Shown here in pieces: positions 1 to 7,398 of a stretch of DNA of 13,938 nt. The first letter of the stretch is position 1. Every line of letters starts with the position of its first letter. The notes under the pieces were generated by a model that saw only the letters and a list, made by a program, of their open reading frames with translations, searched no databases and was not told the DNA's origin. The stretch covers positions 1 through 13,938 of the forward strand of contig JAPLIO010000254.1 in assembly GCA_026389055.1 (NCBI GenBank), given 5' to 3'. This DNA is from Candidatus Melainabacteria bacterium (lineage in GTDB: Bacteria > Cyanobacteriota > Vampirovibrionia > Vampirovibrionales > JAJTHC01). Made by a program: the position numbers and the translations under genes.

Positions 1-36
1 GCAAGCCAACAAGTCAACCCTTGAGAGGGGTTTATT

Positions 37-57
37 AAGGGGGCGTGGAGCCCCCTT
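37..57. terminator. GC-rich hairpin, possible terminator of a gene left of the window
   Basis: A perfect 8-bp stem AAGGGGGC / GCCCCCTT (37-44 and 50-57) closes a 5-nt loop. It is followed by GATTTT, only a weak T-tract. No gene end is visible to its left within the window, so the terminator role is inferred from the structure alone. Confidence 0.4.
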
Positions 58-74
58 GATTTTGCGGGGGGTTT

Positions 75-99
75 GGGGGGTGGTCAAATACCACCCCCC
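75..99. repeat. Perfect 10-bp inverted repeat (hairpin)
   Basis: GGGGGGTGGT (75-84) and ACCACCCCCC (90-99) are perfect reverse complements around the loop CAAAT. No T-tract follows on either strand, so this is not a canonical intrinsic terminator. It lies 18 bases after the hairpin at 37-57, and the pair may form one structured 3' end or a palindromic repeat. Confidence 0.45.
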
Positions 100-197
100 A
101 TGAAGTTCTAGCCCAATGCTATCAACGTTTCCGCATTATTGTTACGAAGCGTAATTTTAAAATAGGCTTCTTCGTCTCGTATAGTATTCTAAAAATA

Positions 198-239
198 AAA
201 AATCCCCTCTGCTTATTTTCACAAGCAAAGGGGATTTTT
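198..239. terminator. Bidirectional intrinsic terminator after the porin gene
   Basis: AAAAATCCCCT (198-208) pairs perfectly with AGGGGATTTTT (229-239). The stem continues, after one mismatch, with TGCTT/AAGCA (210-214 and 223-227), leaving an 8-nt loop. Runs of A and T flank the stem, so it ends in a U-tract on either strand. It lies 36 bases beyond the stop of the minus-strand porin gene and most likely ends that transcript. Confidence 0.85.
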
Positions 240-275
240 AAGAATGAAGTTAAGCAATTCCCCGAAGGGAGAGAC

Positions 276-1991
276 TTAGAACTTTACGCTTGCACGGAAA
301 CCAGCACCGTAGCTCAAATCGTTGGTGTTAGTACCAGCAATTTTTGAACCAATTTGAAGGCTAGGAATCAAGCTTAAACGATCGTTGACTTTGAAGTTGT
401 AGTAAGCTTCGCCAACTTGCTCGAAGCGATCTGCTTGAGAAGTGGAAAGGCTGTCTTGGAAATCTACAACTGCGTAGCCTACACCAAATGTATCGCCATC
501 ACGGAAGCCAAGGGTTGAAGTTGGCACATGCAATACAGCGGAAATAGCTTGACGTGGAGAAATACCACGACGGAACGTTCCGTTGTTGTTGTTTAAACCG
601 TTAAGCACAACATCGCCACGACGTACATTGTTGTACATATAGCCTAAGTTGATACCGATGCCTTTGTAGATTTCTTGATCTAACCCTGCATATACGGTGT
701 GGCTTGGTGTTGTAGAGAATGTATTAACGCCACCACGGTCATTCAATGCAGGAATGCTAGCGGAGTTGTTGCCATCGTTAAATACATGAATACCACCAGC
801 GTATAAGGCTGATTTACGGTTATCTAAGTTAGCCCAGTTGTAGTTCAACCGTGCTTCATAAGAAGCGGTGTAGTAGTTCAACGCATCGTTAGGGTTATTA
901 GCACCGAAAGCGGTTGTTACATTCAACTTGGTGTTTTCACCCAAGTTTTGGAACATAGCGTAACCAATTGAAGAAGAATTCAAATTGGAAGCTAAACCAG
1001 GAATGTTAACAAACGCATTGTTTTGGAATTGGTCGTTTTCTTTACCACGATAAGCAGATTTATCGAAGTAATCACGCCAAGGCACTAAACCTGCGAACAC
1101 GGTACCACCAGCTTGCCAATTTTTATCGGAAGCATCTTTACCCAACGCTTCAGCAATGTAAAGGTTAGATAATACAGGTACGCCATGTTTAATATCTTGT
1201 TCGTAAACGATTCTATCAAAATAAGCATTCAAACGGGTATTAGCAGTTTGAGCAGTACCAGCAGAATTGATGGTTTCGTTGTTAGCAGAAGCATCAGCAG
1301 CGATACGAGACAAGCCGTTGAAGCCTGCACCGTTGTTACCAACAGCAGCCACTAAACGAGCTTTAACCCGGCCTTCACCCAATTTGCTGCCTTCTTTATC
1401 TTCAACGATAGGGGCTTCTACAGTAATACGCAAACGAGAAACAACGGAAGCATTGTTTGCGTTAGACCCTGTTTTTTCACCTGTTGTGAAATTTGACAAA
1501 GCACCTACTGAAAGGTCTCCGCCAATTTTAACGGCTTTCAATGCGTTGTTTTCTAAAACAGTGGTTCTAGCTTCTAAGGCTTCGGTTCTGGCATCTAAAG
1601 CAGCCAACTCAGGGGCAAATTCATTTCTTAACTGGTTTAAGTTATTCACATCACCCGTAGAAATTACTTTACCACCTTGAAGCACATCACGCAACGCAGC
1701 AGCTAATTCATAACGAGTTACAGCTTGGGTGCCTTTAAAAAGAGATTTACCATCTTTGCCAGCAGGATAACCTTCAAGCACATCATATTTTTCAACTAAT
1801 TCTTTAACGGCATCATACGCCCAGTGATGAGAACTAACATCTGCCAAATCATCAATACTGGTTACCCGAGTATCTTCTGCACGAGCAGTTGGCAACGCTT
1901 CGATACGAGCTTCGGCTTCAGGTACGAAAAACGCACCAGATAACAATAGAGACCCAGCTAAAAAATAGGGGGTAAATTGTTTAGAGGTCAT
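276..1991 (-). CDS. SLH-domain outer-membrane porin (cyanobacterial OprB/Som type)
   Basis: A 571-residue outer-membrane beta-barrel porin, expected to allow diffusion of small solutes and to anchor the outer membrane to the cell wall through its SLH domain. Seen: a signal peptide (residues 1-28, hydrophobic core LAGSLLLSGAFFV, likely cut after EAEA); one SLH domain at about 47-106 (DLADVSSHHWAYDAVKEL, then the TRYELAAALRDVL end); a predicted coiled coil at about 114-150 rich in Glu/Leu/Ala; and a long Asn/Gly/aromatic-rich barrel region from about 152 to the C-terminal Phe (RASVKF), as usual for barrel insertion. Order and length match cyanobacterial porins of the carbohydrate-selective porin family. 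The ATG is preceded by GAGGAG (2003-2008) with 11 nt spacing. It is monocistronic, with a strong terminator at 198-239. The solute specificity cannot be read from the sequence. Confidence 0.93.
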   Translation of the reverse strand: MTSKQFTPYFLAGSLLLSGAFFVPEAEARIEALPTARAEDTRVTSIDDLADVSSHHWAYDAVKELVEKYDVLEGYPAGKDGKSLFKGTQAVTRYELAAALRDVLQGGKVISTGDVNNLNQLRNEFAPELAALDARTEALEARTTVLENNALKAVKIGGDLSVGALSNFTTGEKTGSNANNASVVSRLRITVEAPIVEDKEGSKLGEGRVKARLVAAVGNNGAGFNGLSRIAADASANNETINSAGTAQTANTRLNAYFDRIVYEQDIKHGVPVLSNLYIAEALGKDASDKNWQAGGTVFAGLVPWRDYFDKSAYRGKENDQFQNNAFVNIPGLASNLNSSSIGYAMFQNLGENTKLNVTTAFGANNPNDALNYYTASYEARLNYNWANLDNRKSALYAGGIHVFNDGNNSASIPALNDRGGVNTFSTTPSHTVYAGLDQEIYKGIGINLGYMYNNVRRGDVVLNGLNNNNGTFRRGISPRQAISAVLHVPTSTLGFRDGDTFGVGYAVVDFQDSLSTSQADRFEQVGEAYYNFKVNDRLSLIPSLQIGSKIAGTNTNDLSYGAGFRASVKF

Positions 1992-2073
1992 AAGTTTAAG
2001 AACTCCTCACTAACAGTCCGTTGCAAACCCTGCAACTGGAACTAATCAACTAACACAGTACAACGAGCATTTT

Positions 2074-2104
2074 ATTATGCAAGGTAACAACAATAACCAC
2101 CCAA
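2074..2104 (-). promoter_or_regulatory. Possible porin promoter
   Basis: On the minus strand CATAAT (2079 to 2074) resembles a -10 box. TTGGGT (2104 to 2099) lies upstream at a long 19-nt spacing. Transcription would start near 2067, giving a leader of about 75 nt that includes the hairpin at 2020-2036. The match is weak and other A/T-rich hexamers nearby could serve. Confidence 0.25.
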
Positions 2105-2377
2105 CGGTAGTTATCTGCTACACCCACAGAACAAATCACACAATCAACACCTAATAATAAATAGGAACATACAATTATTTTTGAATAAAAATATGTCAGC
2201 CTATTAACTTAAGGAAACTATAACACAACCTTCGCAAGTTGGCTATGCTTTCGGGGGAAATTCTTAATAATTTGTTTCTTTATGGTTAAACCCCACCCGG
2301 TTTCATTATCGGACATGCCTTCATGGTTTATTTACGTTAGAATGGAAAAGCTCCCTCAACTAGAGGGTGTAATTCCC

Positions 2378-2406
2378 TTGATATTCGTTAAACTAAAGGG
2401 TTGTAT
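2378..2406 (+). promoter_or_regulatory. Possible promoter of the 117-aa gene
   Basis: TTGATA (2378-2383) and TTGTAT (2401-2406) are separated by 17 nt. The -35 match is fair and the -10 match is weak. Transcription would begin only a few bases before the ATG at 2419, which has no clear Shine-Dalgarno sequence, so the mRNA could be almost leaderless. Confidence 0.25.
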
Positions 2407-2418
2407 TTTTAATATCTA

Positions 2419-2772
2419 ATGATACTAGAAGCCTTTGCACCTGTTTTACAAACCCATTGGAAACCCCAACAACAACCCGCCATTCCTATTTTACAGGCGT
2501 GGTTGTTACAGGCTTTAAGCCTGCCTTTACCGCCCAAGCGGTTGGCTAAAATTGAGCAACCTGCTGATTGGGTGCCTTATGTGTTGCAGGCAGAAATTGA
2601 ATTGACGGCAAGTAGCCCTGTGTTGATGTTTCAAGGTAAAACCCCTACAGGTGATAACTTATTGCGTAGCCTGTATGAATACTGCCTTTCTTATGAAGAT
2701 TGGCAATACCGCAGATGGTTACACGGCGTAAAACCTGCTGATTTTTCTGCTAGCACATTTGAGCAAGGTTAG
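2419..2772 (+). CDS. Hypothetical protein, 117 aa
   Basis: A small protein I do not recognise. It has no signal peptide and no convincing membrane helix. The N-terminal half is rich in Leu, Pro and Gln (for example ILQAWLLQALSLPLPPKRL, residues 24-42) and the C-terminal half carries several aromatic residues (LYEYCLSYEDWQYRRWLHG). The ATG lacks a good Shine-Dalgarno sequence; a purine stretch (AAAGGG) lies about 18 nt upstream. Codon use looks like that of its neighbours. It sits 54 bp before the 438-aa gene on the same strand and may be co-transcribed with it. It is judged real from its open frame over the full length and its position in a plus-strand gene row, not from homology. Confidence 0.6.
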   Translation: MILEAFAPVLQTHWKPQQQPAIPILQAWLLQALSLPLPPKRLAKIEQPADWVPYVLQAEIELTASSPVLMFQGKTPTGDNLLRSLYEYCLSYEDWQYRRWLHGVKPADFSASTFEQG

Positions 2773-2826
2773 GGTTTAATGCGTTTGTAGATTCTTAAAA
2801 CCACTCGCAAAACTTTTGGAGACTTT

Positions 2827-4143
2827 ATGATAGATTTTTCCTCTTCTTTCGTGCAGCCCGTATTAGGGCATTCTGCCCAACCTACTGGTAAAAACCAGCT
2901 TACGAAGGGTGATAGTGGCGTAATGCCGAGAAAAACCGAGGAAGCCGATTCTTTTGAGAAGCAACCGCAACCACCCGCTAATAGGGTTGAGAAAAACACG
3001 GTTGTGCCAACGGTAGTAGCCACGGCGATTTTATCGCCTTTATTAGGGGCGTTAGCAGGGGAGTGGGTTTGGAAATGGCCTTCTGTTGATGTGGAAGAAG
3101 GTGCTAATTTAAGGTCTAGTGATGCTTTAGAGGTAGGCAAAGATGCAGATTTTGAAGAGCGTATGTTAAAACTTAATAAAAATACACTATTAGCCCTTCA
3201 GAAAATGATACCAGAAATTGCAGAAAAGAAAGATATAGACGATTCCTTGTTCGTCTCCCCCGAAAAGTTGGAGGCTTTATCAGGTGAGGAAGTCAAAACA
3301 AAAATAAAAGCTCTAATGACAAAGTATCATCTTCAGATAACGCAAAAGTTTATAAACGAGGAGATAGAAAAATTGGGCGAGAATCCTACCTCTTTAGAAC
3401 GCTTTCAAACAGCATTGAATTATAGCAAACCACCCAAAATCTTACGTATAGAATCATGGACTTCTACTCCAGCAGAAGAGGCTCAAGAACGACTAGAAAG
3501 CCAACAAAACAAGGAAAAAAATGAAGCTCTTAAGAAGGCTATCGCCACATTAGATAGTACAATTGCTACAAAGTGGAAAACTTATCTAGAGGAAAATCAT
3601 CCAAGTTTAAAAAATGACGGCCTTATAAAAGCTTTAGAAACAGTTATTGACAAAAAAACTACGATAGAGAATACCCTGTTAAAAAAACTAGCGGATTTGG
3701 ACTTTAATAACGAAACTCCAGAATATCCTGATGGGTTGCTGGATACGAAGTTTATACTTGAAAGTTTGCAGTCTGAAGACGAAGATATCCAGTTGATTAA
3801 TGAAAGATTGTCAGGGGTGGCTCATGCAAAAAGCTTAAAATCATACAGTATTGATATACCCCCAACCAAAGTTGACTCTGTCGCATCGTCAACCACTCAA
3901 ACCGTCGAAGCCAGCGTAAAAGAAGGGGTACAAACCCTGAAGGGGCTAGGCAATTGGGTGCTAAAACCCACCGAAACCCTCGAGAAAGCGGGCGGTGAAG
4001 CCCTAGAAAAACACGCCACCACCAGCCGATGGATTGCAGGCGGTGTCGCACTAACAACCCTGCTATTAGGCGGTGCTTTTGCTTTCTTTGCTTCTCAAAA
4101 AAAGCCTCAAAACCAATCGGCTAACCTTAACACTTCACTTTAA
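2827..4143 (+). CDS. Hypothetical protein with two membrane segments and a long helical core
   Basis: A 438-residue protein of unknown family. Seen: a polar, Pro-rich N-terminus (1-57); a hydrophobic stretch at about 58-80 (VVPTVVATAILSPLLGALAG); a charged, probably helical or coiled-coil core at about 90-345, rich in Lys, Glu and Leu; a Ser/Thr linker near 345-360; and a second membrane segment at about 402-422 (WIAGGVALTTLLLGGAFAFF) followed by a short polar tail. If both segments span the membrane, the core would lie on one side as a large loop. The ATG has GGAG (2818-2821) 5 nt upstream. The DNA of the core (about 3150-3850) is visibly more A/T-rich than the two ends, so the gene looks like a mosaic. 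No catalytic motif is seen. It precedes preA by 47 bp, but no functional link is evident. Confidence 0.8.
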   Translation: MIDFSSSFVQPVLGHSAQPTGKNQLTKGDSGVMPRKTEEADSFEKQPQPPANRVEKNTVVPTVVATAILSPLLGALAGEWVWKWPSVDVEEGANLRSSDALEVGKDADFEERMLKLNKNTLLALQKMIPEIAEKKDIDDSLFVSPEKLEALSGEEVKTKIKALMTKYHLQITQKFINEEIEKLGENPTSLERFQTALNYSKPPKILRIESWTSTPAEEAQERLESQQNKEKNEALKKAIATLDSTIATKWKTYLEENHPSLKNDGLIKALETVIDKKTTIENTLLKKLADLDFNNETPEYPDGLLDTKFILESLQSEDEDIQLINERLSGVAHAKSLKSYSIDIPPTKVDSVASSTTQTVEASVKEGVQTLKGLGNWVLKPTETLEKAGGEALEKHATTSRWIAGGVALTTLLLGGAFAFFASQKKPQNQSANLNTSL

Positions 4144-4167
4144 TTTAGGGCTTGTTTGGGATATACT
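4139..4167 (+). promoter_or_regulatory. Possible preA promoter
   Basis: TATACT (4162-4167) is a good -10 match. TTTAAT (4139-4144), 17 nt upstream, is a weak -35 match and overlaps the stop codon of the preceding gene. A start near 4174 would place the ATG codons at 4191 or 4209 correctly and exclude the in-frame TTG at 4152. Confidence 0.3.
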
Positions 4168-4190
4168 CAACTCAAATAATACAACACGCA

Positions 4191-5498
4191 ATGAGTAGCC
4201 TGTTTCCCATGATAATTCAACCTTCTTCCAACGAAAAAAACTTGATTAATTTAGCCGTCAACGTGGCGGGGGTACACTCCCCCAACCCCTTTTGGTTGGC
4301 TTCTGCACCGCCTACCAATACGGCATACCAACTACTCAAAGCCTTTGAAGCAGGCTGGGGCGGAGCCGTTTGGAAAACGCTCACCAACAACCCCATTGTC
4401 AATGTGTCTTCCCGCTACGGAGCTTGGGGCTTAGGCAAGCATAAGCTGATTGGCATGAATAACCTCGAGCTGATTTCCGAAAAATCAGTTGCTCAAAACT
4501 GTTTGGAAATTGCCCAAGTGAAAGCCGAATTCCCAAATCATGCCGTAGTGGCTTCGCTCATGTTTGAAACCAAGCAGGAATGGCAAGAAGCCGTCAAAGC
4601 GTGTGAACAAGCAGGCATCGATGGGTTTGAACTCAACTTTGGTTGCCCGCACGGTATGTGCGAACGAGGCATGGGGTCAACAGTCGGGCAAAACCCTGCG
4701 TTGGTGGAAGAAATAACCAGCTGGGTGAAGGCGGTGGCTACGAAGCCCGTTTTCGCCAAACTAACCCCTAACGTAACAGATATTATCCCTGTTGGCATGG
4801 CTGCCCAAGCAGGTGGGGCGGATGCTGTAACCCTTATTAACACCCTCAATAGCGTGATGGGCGTTGATTTACAGACCCTTGCCCCACAACCGAGCGTAGG
4901 AGGGTATAGTTCCCACGGGGGGTATAGTGGGTTGGCGGTTAAGCCCATTGCCTTGCATATGGTTAGCCAGTTGGCGATGCACCCCGATTTTCATCTGCCT
5001 ATTTCAGGTATTGGGGGCGTGGGTACTTGGCAAGATACTGTGGAATTTTTAGCCTTGGGGGCTGCTAACGTGCAAGTGGCTACGGCGGTAATGCACCGAG
5101 GGTTTGCCATTATTAAGCCCATGCTTTCGGGCTTGCAAGCTTATTTAGCAGAAAAGCAGATGGCTTCGGTTTCTGAACTTTCGGGGGTTTCGGTTTCAAA
5201 ACTGGTGCCTTGGGAGGCGTTGGATTTAAATTATCAGGTAAAAGCTCGTATTAATACGGGAACTTGTATTGGGTGTAACTTGTGCTATACCGTTTGCGAT
5301 GATGCGGCTTATCAGGCAATAGCCCCTGCCCTTGAAGGCACGATAGTGCCTGTTATTTTAGATGAAGCTTGTGTGGGGTGTAATTTGTGTTCGCACGTTT
5401 GCCCTGTGGCAGATTGCATTACTATGCTACCCAGTTCTACTTCGGTGGATTTACCAGCGGTTTCTTGGAAGAATCACCCAAAAAACCCAAAAAATTAA
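4191..5498 (+). CDS. preA: Dihydropyrimidine dehydrogenase, FMN/Fe-S subunit PreA
   Basis: PreA reduces uracil and thymine to their dihydro forms, the first step of reductive pyrimidine breakdown in the cytoplasm; PreT supplies electrons from NADH. Seen, numbered from the ATG at 4191 (435 aa): a dihydroorotate-dehydrogenase-like FMN barrel; the substrate-loop motif ELNFGCPHGM with the catalytic Cys152; NLELISEK (about 91-98) and INTLNSVMG (about 216-224), both matching pyrimidine-binding segments known from mammalian DPD; KLTPNVTD; and at the C-terminus two CxxCxxCxxxC clusters (Cys359/362/365/369 and 394/397/400/404). Gly replaces the Ser that precedes the catalytic Cys in mammalian DPD. Length is near the E. 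coli protein. ATG 4209 is an equally possible start; no clear Shine-Dalgarno precedes either. No preT or hydantoinase gene lies nearby, so the electron donor is not defined here. Confidence 0.92.
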   Translation: MSSLFPMIIQPSSNEKNLINLAVNVAGVHSPNPFWLASAPPTNTAYQLLKAFEAGWGGAVWKTLTNNPIVNVSSRYGAWGLGKHKLIGMNNLELISEKSVAQNCLEIAQVKAEFPNHAVVASLMFETKQEWQEAVKACEQAGIDGFELNFGCPHGMCERGMGSTVGQNPALVEEITSWVKAVATKPVFAKLTPNVTDIIPVGMAAQAGGADAVTLINTLNSVMGVDLQTLAPQPSVGGYSSHGGYSGLAVKPIALHMVSQLAMHPDFHLPISGIGGVGTWQDTVEFLALGAANVQVATAVMHRGFAIIKPMLSGLQAYLAEKQMASVSELSGVSVSKLVPWEALDLNYQVKARINTGTCIGCNLCYTVCDDAAYQAIAPALEGTIVPVILDEACVGCNLCSHVCPVADCITMLPSSTSVDLPAVSWKNHPKNPKN

Positions 5499-5587
5499 CG
5501 CTATTTTTTTTAGTACGCTTGATTGGCATTTTTTGCTTTATTCAGGGTTTAATCCAGTTGTAAGTCCTCAATGTTGTAAGAAAAGTT

Positions 5588-5602
5588 GAGGTTATACGGT
5601 AA
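5588..5602 (+). repeat. IS left terminal inverted repeat
   Basis: GAGGTTATACGGTAA, a perfect 15-bp match to the reverse complement of 6398-6412. It overlaps the last codons of the transposase reading frame, whose stop is at 5592-5594. Confidence 0.9.
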
Positions 5603-6348
5603 GTTTTTTAAGGTGAAGCATGGCACAACCTAGCTCCCAAAAGGCTTGCCAATGTTCTAGCTTCCGTTCAAAGCGTAATATTAGCTTCCTGAACCCCTCC
5701 AGCCAAGAAAACGTCCGTTCAATCGTCCACCGTCCTTTGTAAATTTTAGGCTTCGGGGTTCTTACTTTCGGCTTGTTTTTAAACTGACGTTTAGGAATAA
5801 CAGGCGTCAATCCTTTGTGCCTTAATTGCCGACGAAGCCTCTTGCAATCATACCCTTTATCTGCCACAATATAGCTATTGGTCGGTATTTCAGCCATAAT
5901 AGAACCAAAGGCATGTCGATCATGCCGATTCCCTTTTTCAATATGAATAGCCTCAGGCAAGCCTGCTTCATTGACAATGAGGCTTACTTTCGTGCCTTTG
6001 AGTTTTCCTGCTCGCCCAACGCAATCGCCCTTTTTTTGCCGACTTAATGGTTGCGTCGAGGTAGTAAATTTCTTTGGCTTTTTGTTGGGCTTCTTGCTTT
6101 TTTTGTTTGAATTGTCTGAATAATTCTTCAAAAAACCCTTCTTTTTGCTATACTTTAAACCGATCGAATACGGTCATTTTAGGTGGAAAGCATTGTGGTA
6201 GTTCTTCCCAACGACATCCTGTAGAAAGTATATAGAGAATAGCTTCTAAAATTTCACGATTTCTCGTTCTCGGTCTTCCTGTTTTTTGCTTGGGAATGTG
6301 GGGTTCAATCAGCTCCCATTGGCTGTCAGTTAAGGGTTTGTATGCCAT
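5592..6348 (-). pseudogene. IS5-family DDE transposase, interrupted by a stop codon and a frameshift
   Basis: Read as one gene of about 252 residues from the ATG at 6348 (MAYKPLTDSQWELIEPHIP, the typical N-terminus of this family). The first frame runs through GRPRTRNREILEAILY and FDRFKV to an in-frame TAG (6148-6150), where relatives have a sense codon. The same frame then continues as QKEGFFEELFRQF to YYLDATIK, with the first catalytic Asp (codon 6055-6057). At a seven-A run (6031-6037) the frame shifts by +1 (or -2) into GDCVGRAGKLKG, then ADKGYD (second Asp) and RWTIERTFSWLEGF (Glu), ending at 5592. Programmed frameshifting in IS5 elements is normally -1, so this shift plus a stop points to decay. 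A sequencing error in the A run could explain only the second defect. Confidence 0.88.
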
Positions 6349-6397
6349 AGTAAAAATGTCCAAAATAAAGAATAACATCTTTTATTTTAACACAAAG

Positions 6398-6412
6398 TTA
6401 CCGTATAACCTC
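6398..6412 (-). repeat. IS right terminal inverted repeat
   Basis: The reverse complement reads GAGGTTATACGGTAA, identical to the left end. The truncated J-domain reading frame starts directly outside it. Confidence 0.9.
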
Positions 6413-6413
6413 T

Positions 6414-6707
6414 GGTTCAACAGGTCATGCTTCTCAAGCCAGCGGTAATAATAATCATAATGAAATAGCTCCAAATTTTGAAAGAGATTTCTTAGCACAT
6501 CTTGAGATTACCTTAGAAGACTATAAGACCATCACTGAAGAAGAACTCAAACAGAAATACAGGACTAATTCAAAAAAAGTCCATCCCGATACAAAGAAAT
6601 TAAACGCTAATGAGACATTGGAAAGTGCGACTAAGCAATTTCAAGAATTCAGCCGTTTGTACGCATTGGCTAGAGAAGAGATTGCCAAACGGCCTAAAAA
6701 GCCCTAA
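6414..6707 (+). pseudogene. 3' fragment of a J-domain (DnaJ-like) gene truncated by the IS
   Basis: A 97-codon open frame runs from the IS border to a TAA at 6705-6707. It has no Met codon, and upstream it reads only into the IS end before a stop at 6366, so it is the tail of a cut gene. The residues resemble a J domain near the C-terminus: helix II TEEELKQKYRTNSKKV, the diagnostic HPD (residues 57-59, VHPDTKK), then helix III ATKQFQEFSRLYALAREE and a basic end (AKRPKKP). J domains stimulate the ATPase of Hsp70/DnaK. The N-terminal piece begins with a Ser/Gly/Asn/His-rich linker, so the intact protein probably carried another domain before the J domain. No matching 5' part lies left of the IS, where all three plus frames contain stops. 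The DNA is A/T-rich relative to its neighbours. Confidence 0.75.
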
Positions 6708-6812
6708 GCTTTTCTCTACTCTCCATTATGTAAGGGGTTTTTAGAGATTGTATAGATAACAGTTCTCTTTTTTGCCTACAATAAGGCATAAAATAGAGAG
6801 TCATTTTTTCCC

Positions 6813-7298
6813 ATGCTACCCCCAGCTAAAACCCACCCCAAAATTGAATACCCCAGCGTGATAGAAGCCCGAAAACGAGCGGGGGAGCTAATGCATCGCT
6901 TATTTTGGGATGAAACCACCGCTAACGAAGCACTGACCTATTGGCCTACCCTGAAAAAGGGGGTATTGGCAGATGTAAGCCTACAAGTAGCCTACCAACT
7001 CGTCTGGCATTTTGATTGTGATGAAGGCATGGCTAACGACGGGCTTCGGTATACCGAACCTTTCTATGCAGACATTCAACTAGAATTGCTAAAGCAATGT
7101 ACAAGCTATTTGCAACAAGGGCTACCCTTACCGCAGGATTTAATTACTTGCTACACCTATTATGAACCGCCGAAACAATGGCAACCGCTGTATTTTAAAA
7201 CCAAGCCCCTCGCTACCCTAAGGGTGCTAGAGATAGCAAGATGGTTACAATCTACGGTGGTGGGTTGGGTGCTTAATACCAATTCAATCCTTAAATAG
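6813..7298 (+). CDS. Hypothetical protein, 161 aa
   Basis: An unrecognised cytoplasmic-looking protein with no signal peptide or membrane helix. It begins MLPPAKTHPKIEYPSVIEAR and has a Trp/Tyr-rich body (EALTYWPTLKKG, YQLVWHFDCDEG, CYTYYEPPKQWQPLYF). Two Asp/Glu-rich turns are visible, but there is no known catalytic motif. The ATG lies after a weak purine stretch (AGAGAG, about 12 nt upstream). The last residues (NTNSILK) and the TAG stop are encoded inside a copy of the dispersed 26-bp repeat (7277-7302), so the natural C-terminus may have been replaced when that element arrived. It converges on the R3H ATPase gene. Confidence that it is a gene is moderate to good; its function is unknown. 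Confidence 0.65.
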   Translation: MLPPAKTHPKIEYPSVIEARKRAGELMHRLFWDETTANEALTYWPTLKKGVLADVSLQVAYQLVWHFDCDEGMANDGLRYTEPFYADIQLELLKQCTSYLQQGLPLPQDLITCYTYYEPPKQWQPLYFKTKPLATLRVLEIARWLQSTVVGWVLNTNSILK

Positions 7299-7302
7299 CG
7301 TG
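7277..7302 (+). repeat. Dispersed 26-bp repeat, copy 1
   Basis: Left end of the MITE-like element; it reads TACCAATTC, then AATCC, then TTAAATAGCGTG. It contains the stop codon of the 161-aa gene. Related copies are at 7399-7424, 10371-10396 and 12805-12830. Confidence 0.75.
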
Positions 7303-7398
7303 TTTGGCTTTGCCTATTTGACGGGCTGGCACAGAGACCAGCCCCTACGAAAATACGACTGTAGGGGAAGCTCTCCGTGGCTTCCCGTTTCATGATTT

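Larger units (their letters stand above)
1992..2418. other. Divergent intergenic region between the porin gene and the 117-aa gene
   Basis: 427 bp without a convincing gene. Next to the porin start it holds the ribosome binding site (2003-2008, minus strand) and a short hairpin, GTTGCA / TGCAAC (2020-2025 and 2031-2036), which would lie in the porin mRNA leader. A second small hairpin, CCCTC / GAGGG, lies near 2353-2367 on the other side. The middle part (about 2130-2230) is A/T-rich. The length suits a regulated porin promoter with a long leader. No repeat of the dispersed 26-bp type is seen here. Confidence 0.6.
5588..6412 (-). mobile_element. IS5-family insertion sequence, decayed, 825 bp
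   Basis: Both ends carry the terminal inverted repeat GAGGTTATACGGTAA (5588-5602, and its reverse complement at 6398-6412); similarity continues past one mismatch. Inside is a single transposase gene on the minus strand that fills almost the whole element and carries an IS5-type DDE catalytic set, but it is broken in two places. No target duplication is visible: the bases outside are ...AAGTT on the left and TGGTT... on the right. This suggests that one flank was lost or rearranged after insertion. The right end abuts a truncated J-domain gene. The size is usual for small IS5-family members. Confidence 0.9.

Noticed and set aside
27..83. G-quadruplex in the G-rich left edge
   Set aside because: G runs are present, but the perfect complementary C runs nearby make hairpins the simpler structure and the loops between G runs are long.
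1267..1680. 137-codon plus-strand frame
   Set aside because: Antisense to the porin barrel and coiled-coil coding region; no domain, and the opposite strand is clearly the coding one.
2769..3140. 123-codon minus-strand frame
   Set aside because: Antisense to the 5' part of the 438-aa gene, whose sense frame is much longer and has a ribosome binding site.
4152..4190. Upstream TTG extension of preA
   Set aside because: The 13 extra residues are unlike PreA N-termini, there is no ribosome binding site, and a likely -10 box (4162-4167) lies inside the extension.
4538..4948. 136-codon minus-strand frame
   Set aside because: Antisense to the conserved catalytic region of preA.
5362..5589. 75-codon plus-strand frame overlapping the end of preA
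   Set aside because: It begins inside preA in another frame and ends at the IS; composition is not protein-like. It was also examined as a possible 5' part of the J-domain gene, but it has a stop before the IS border and is not in a matching frame.
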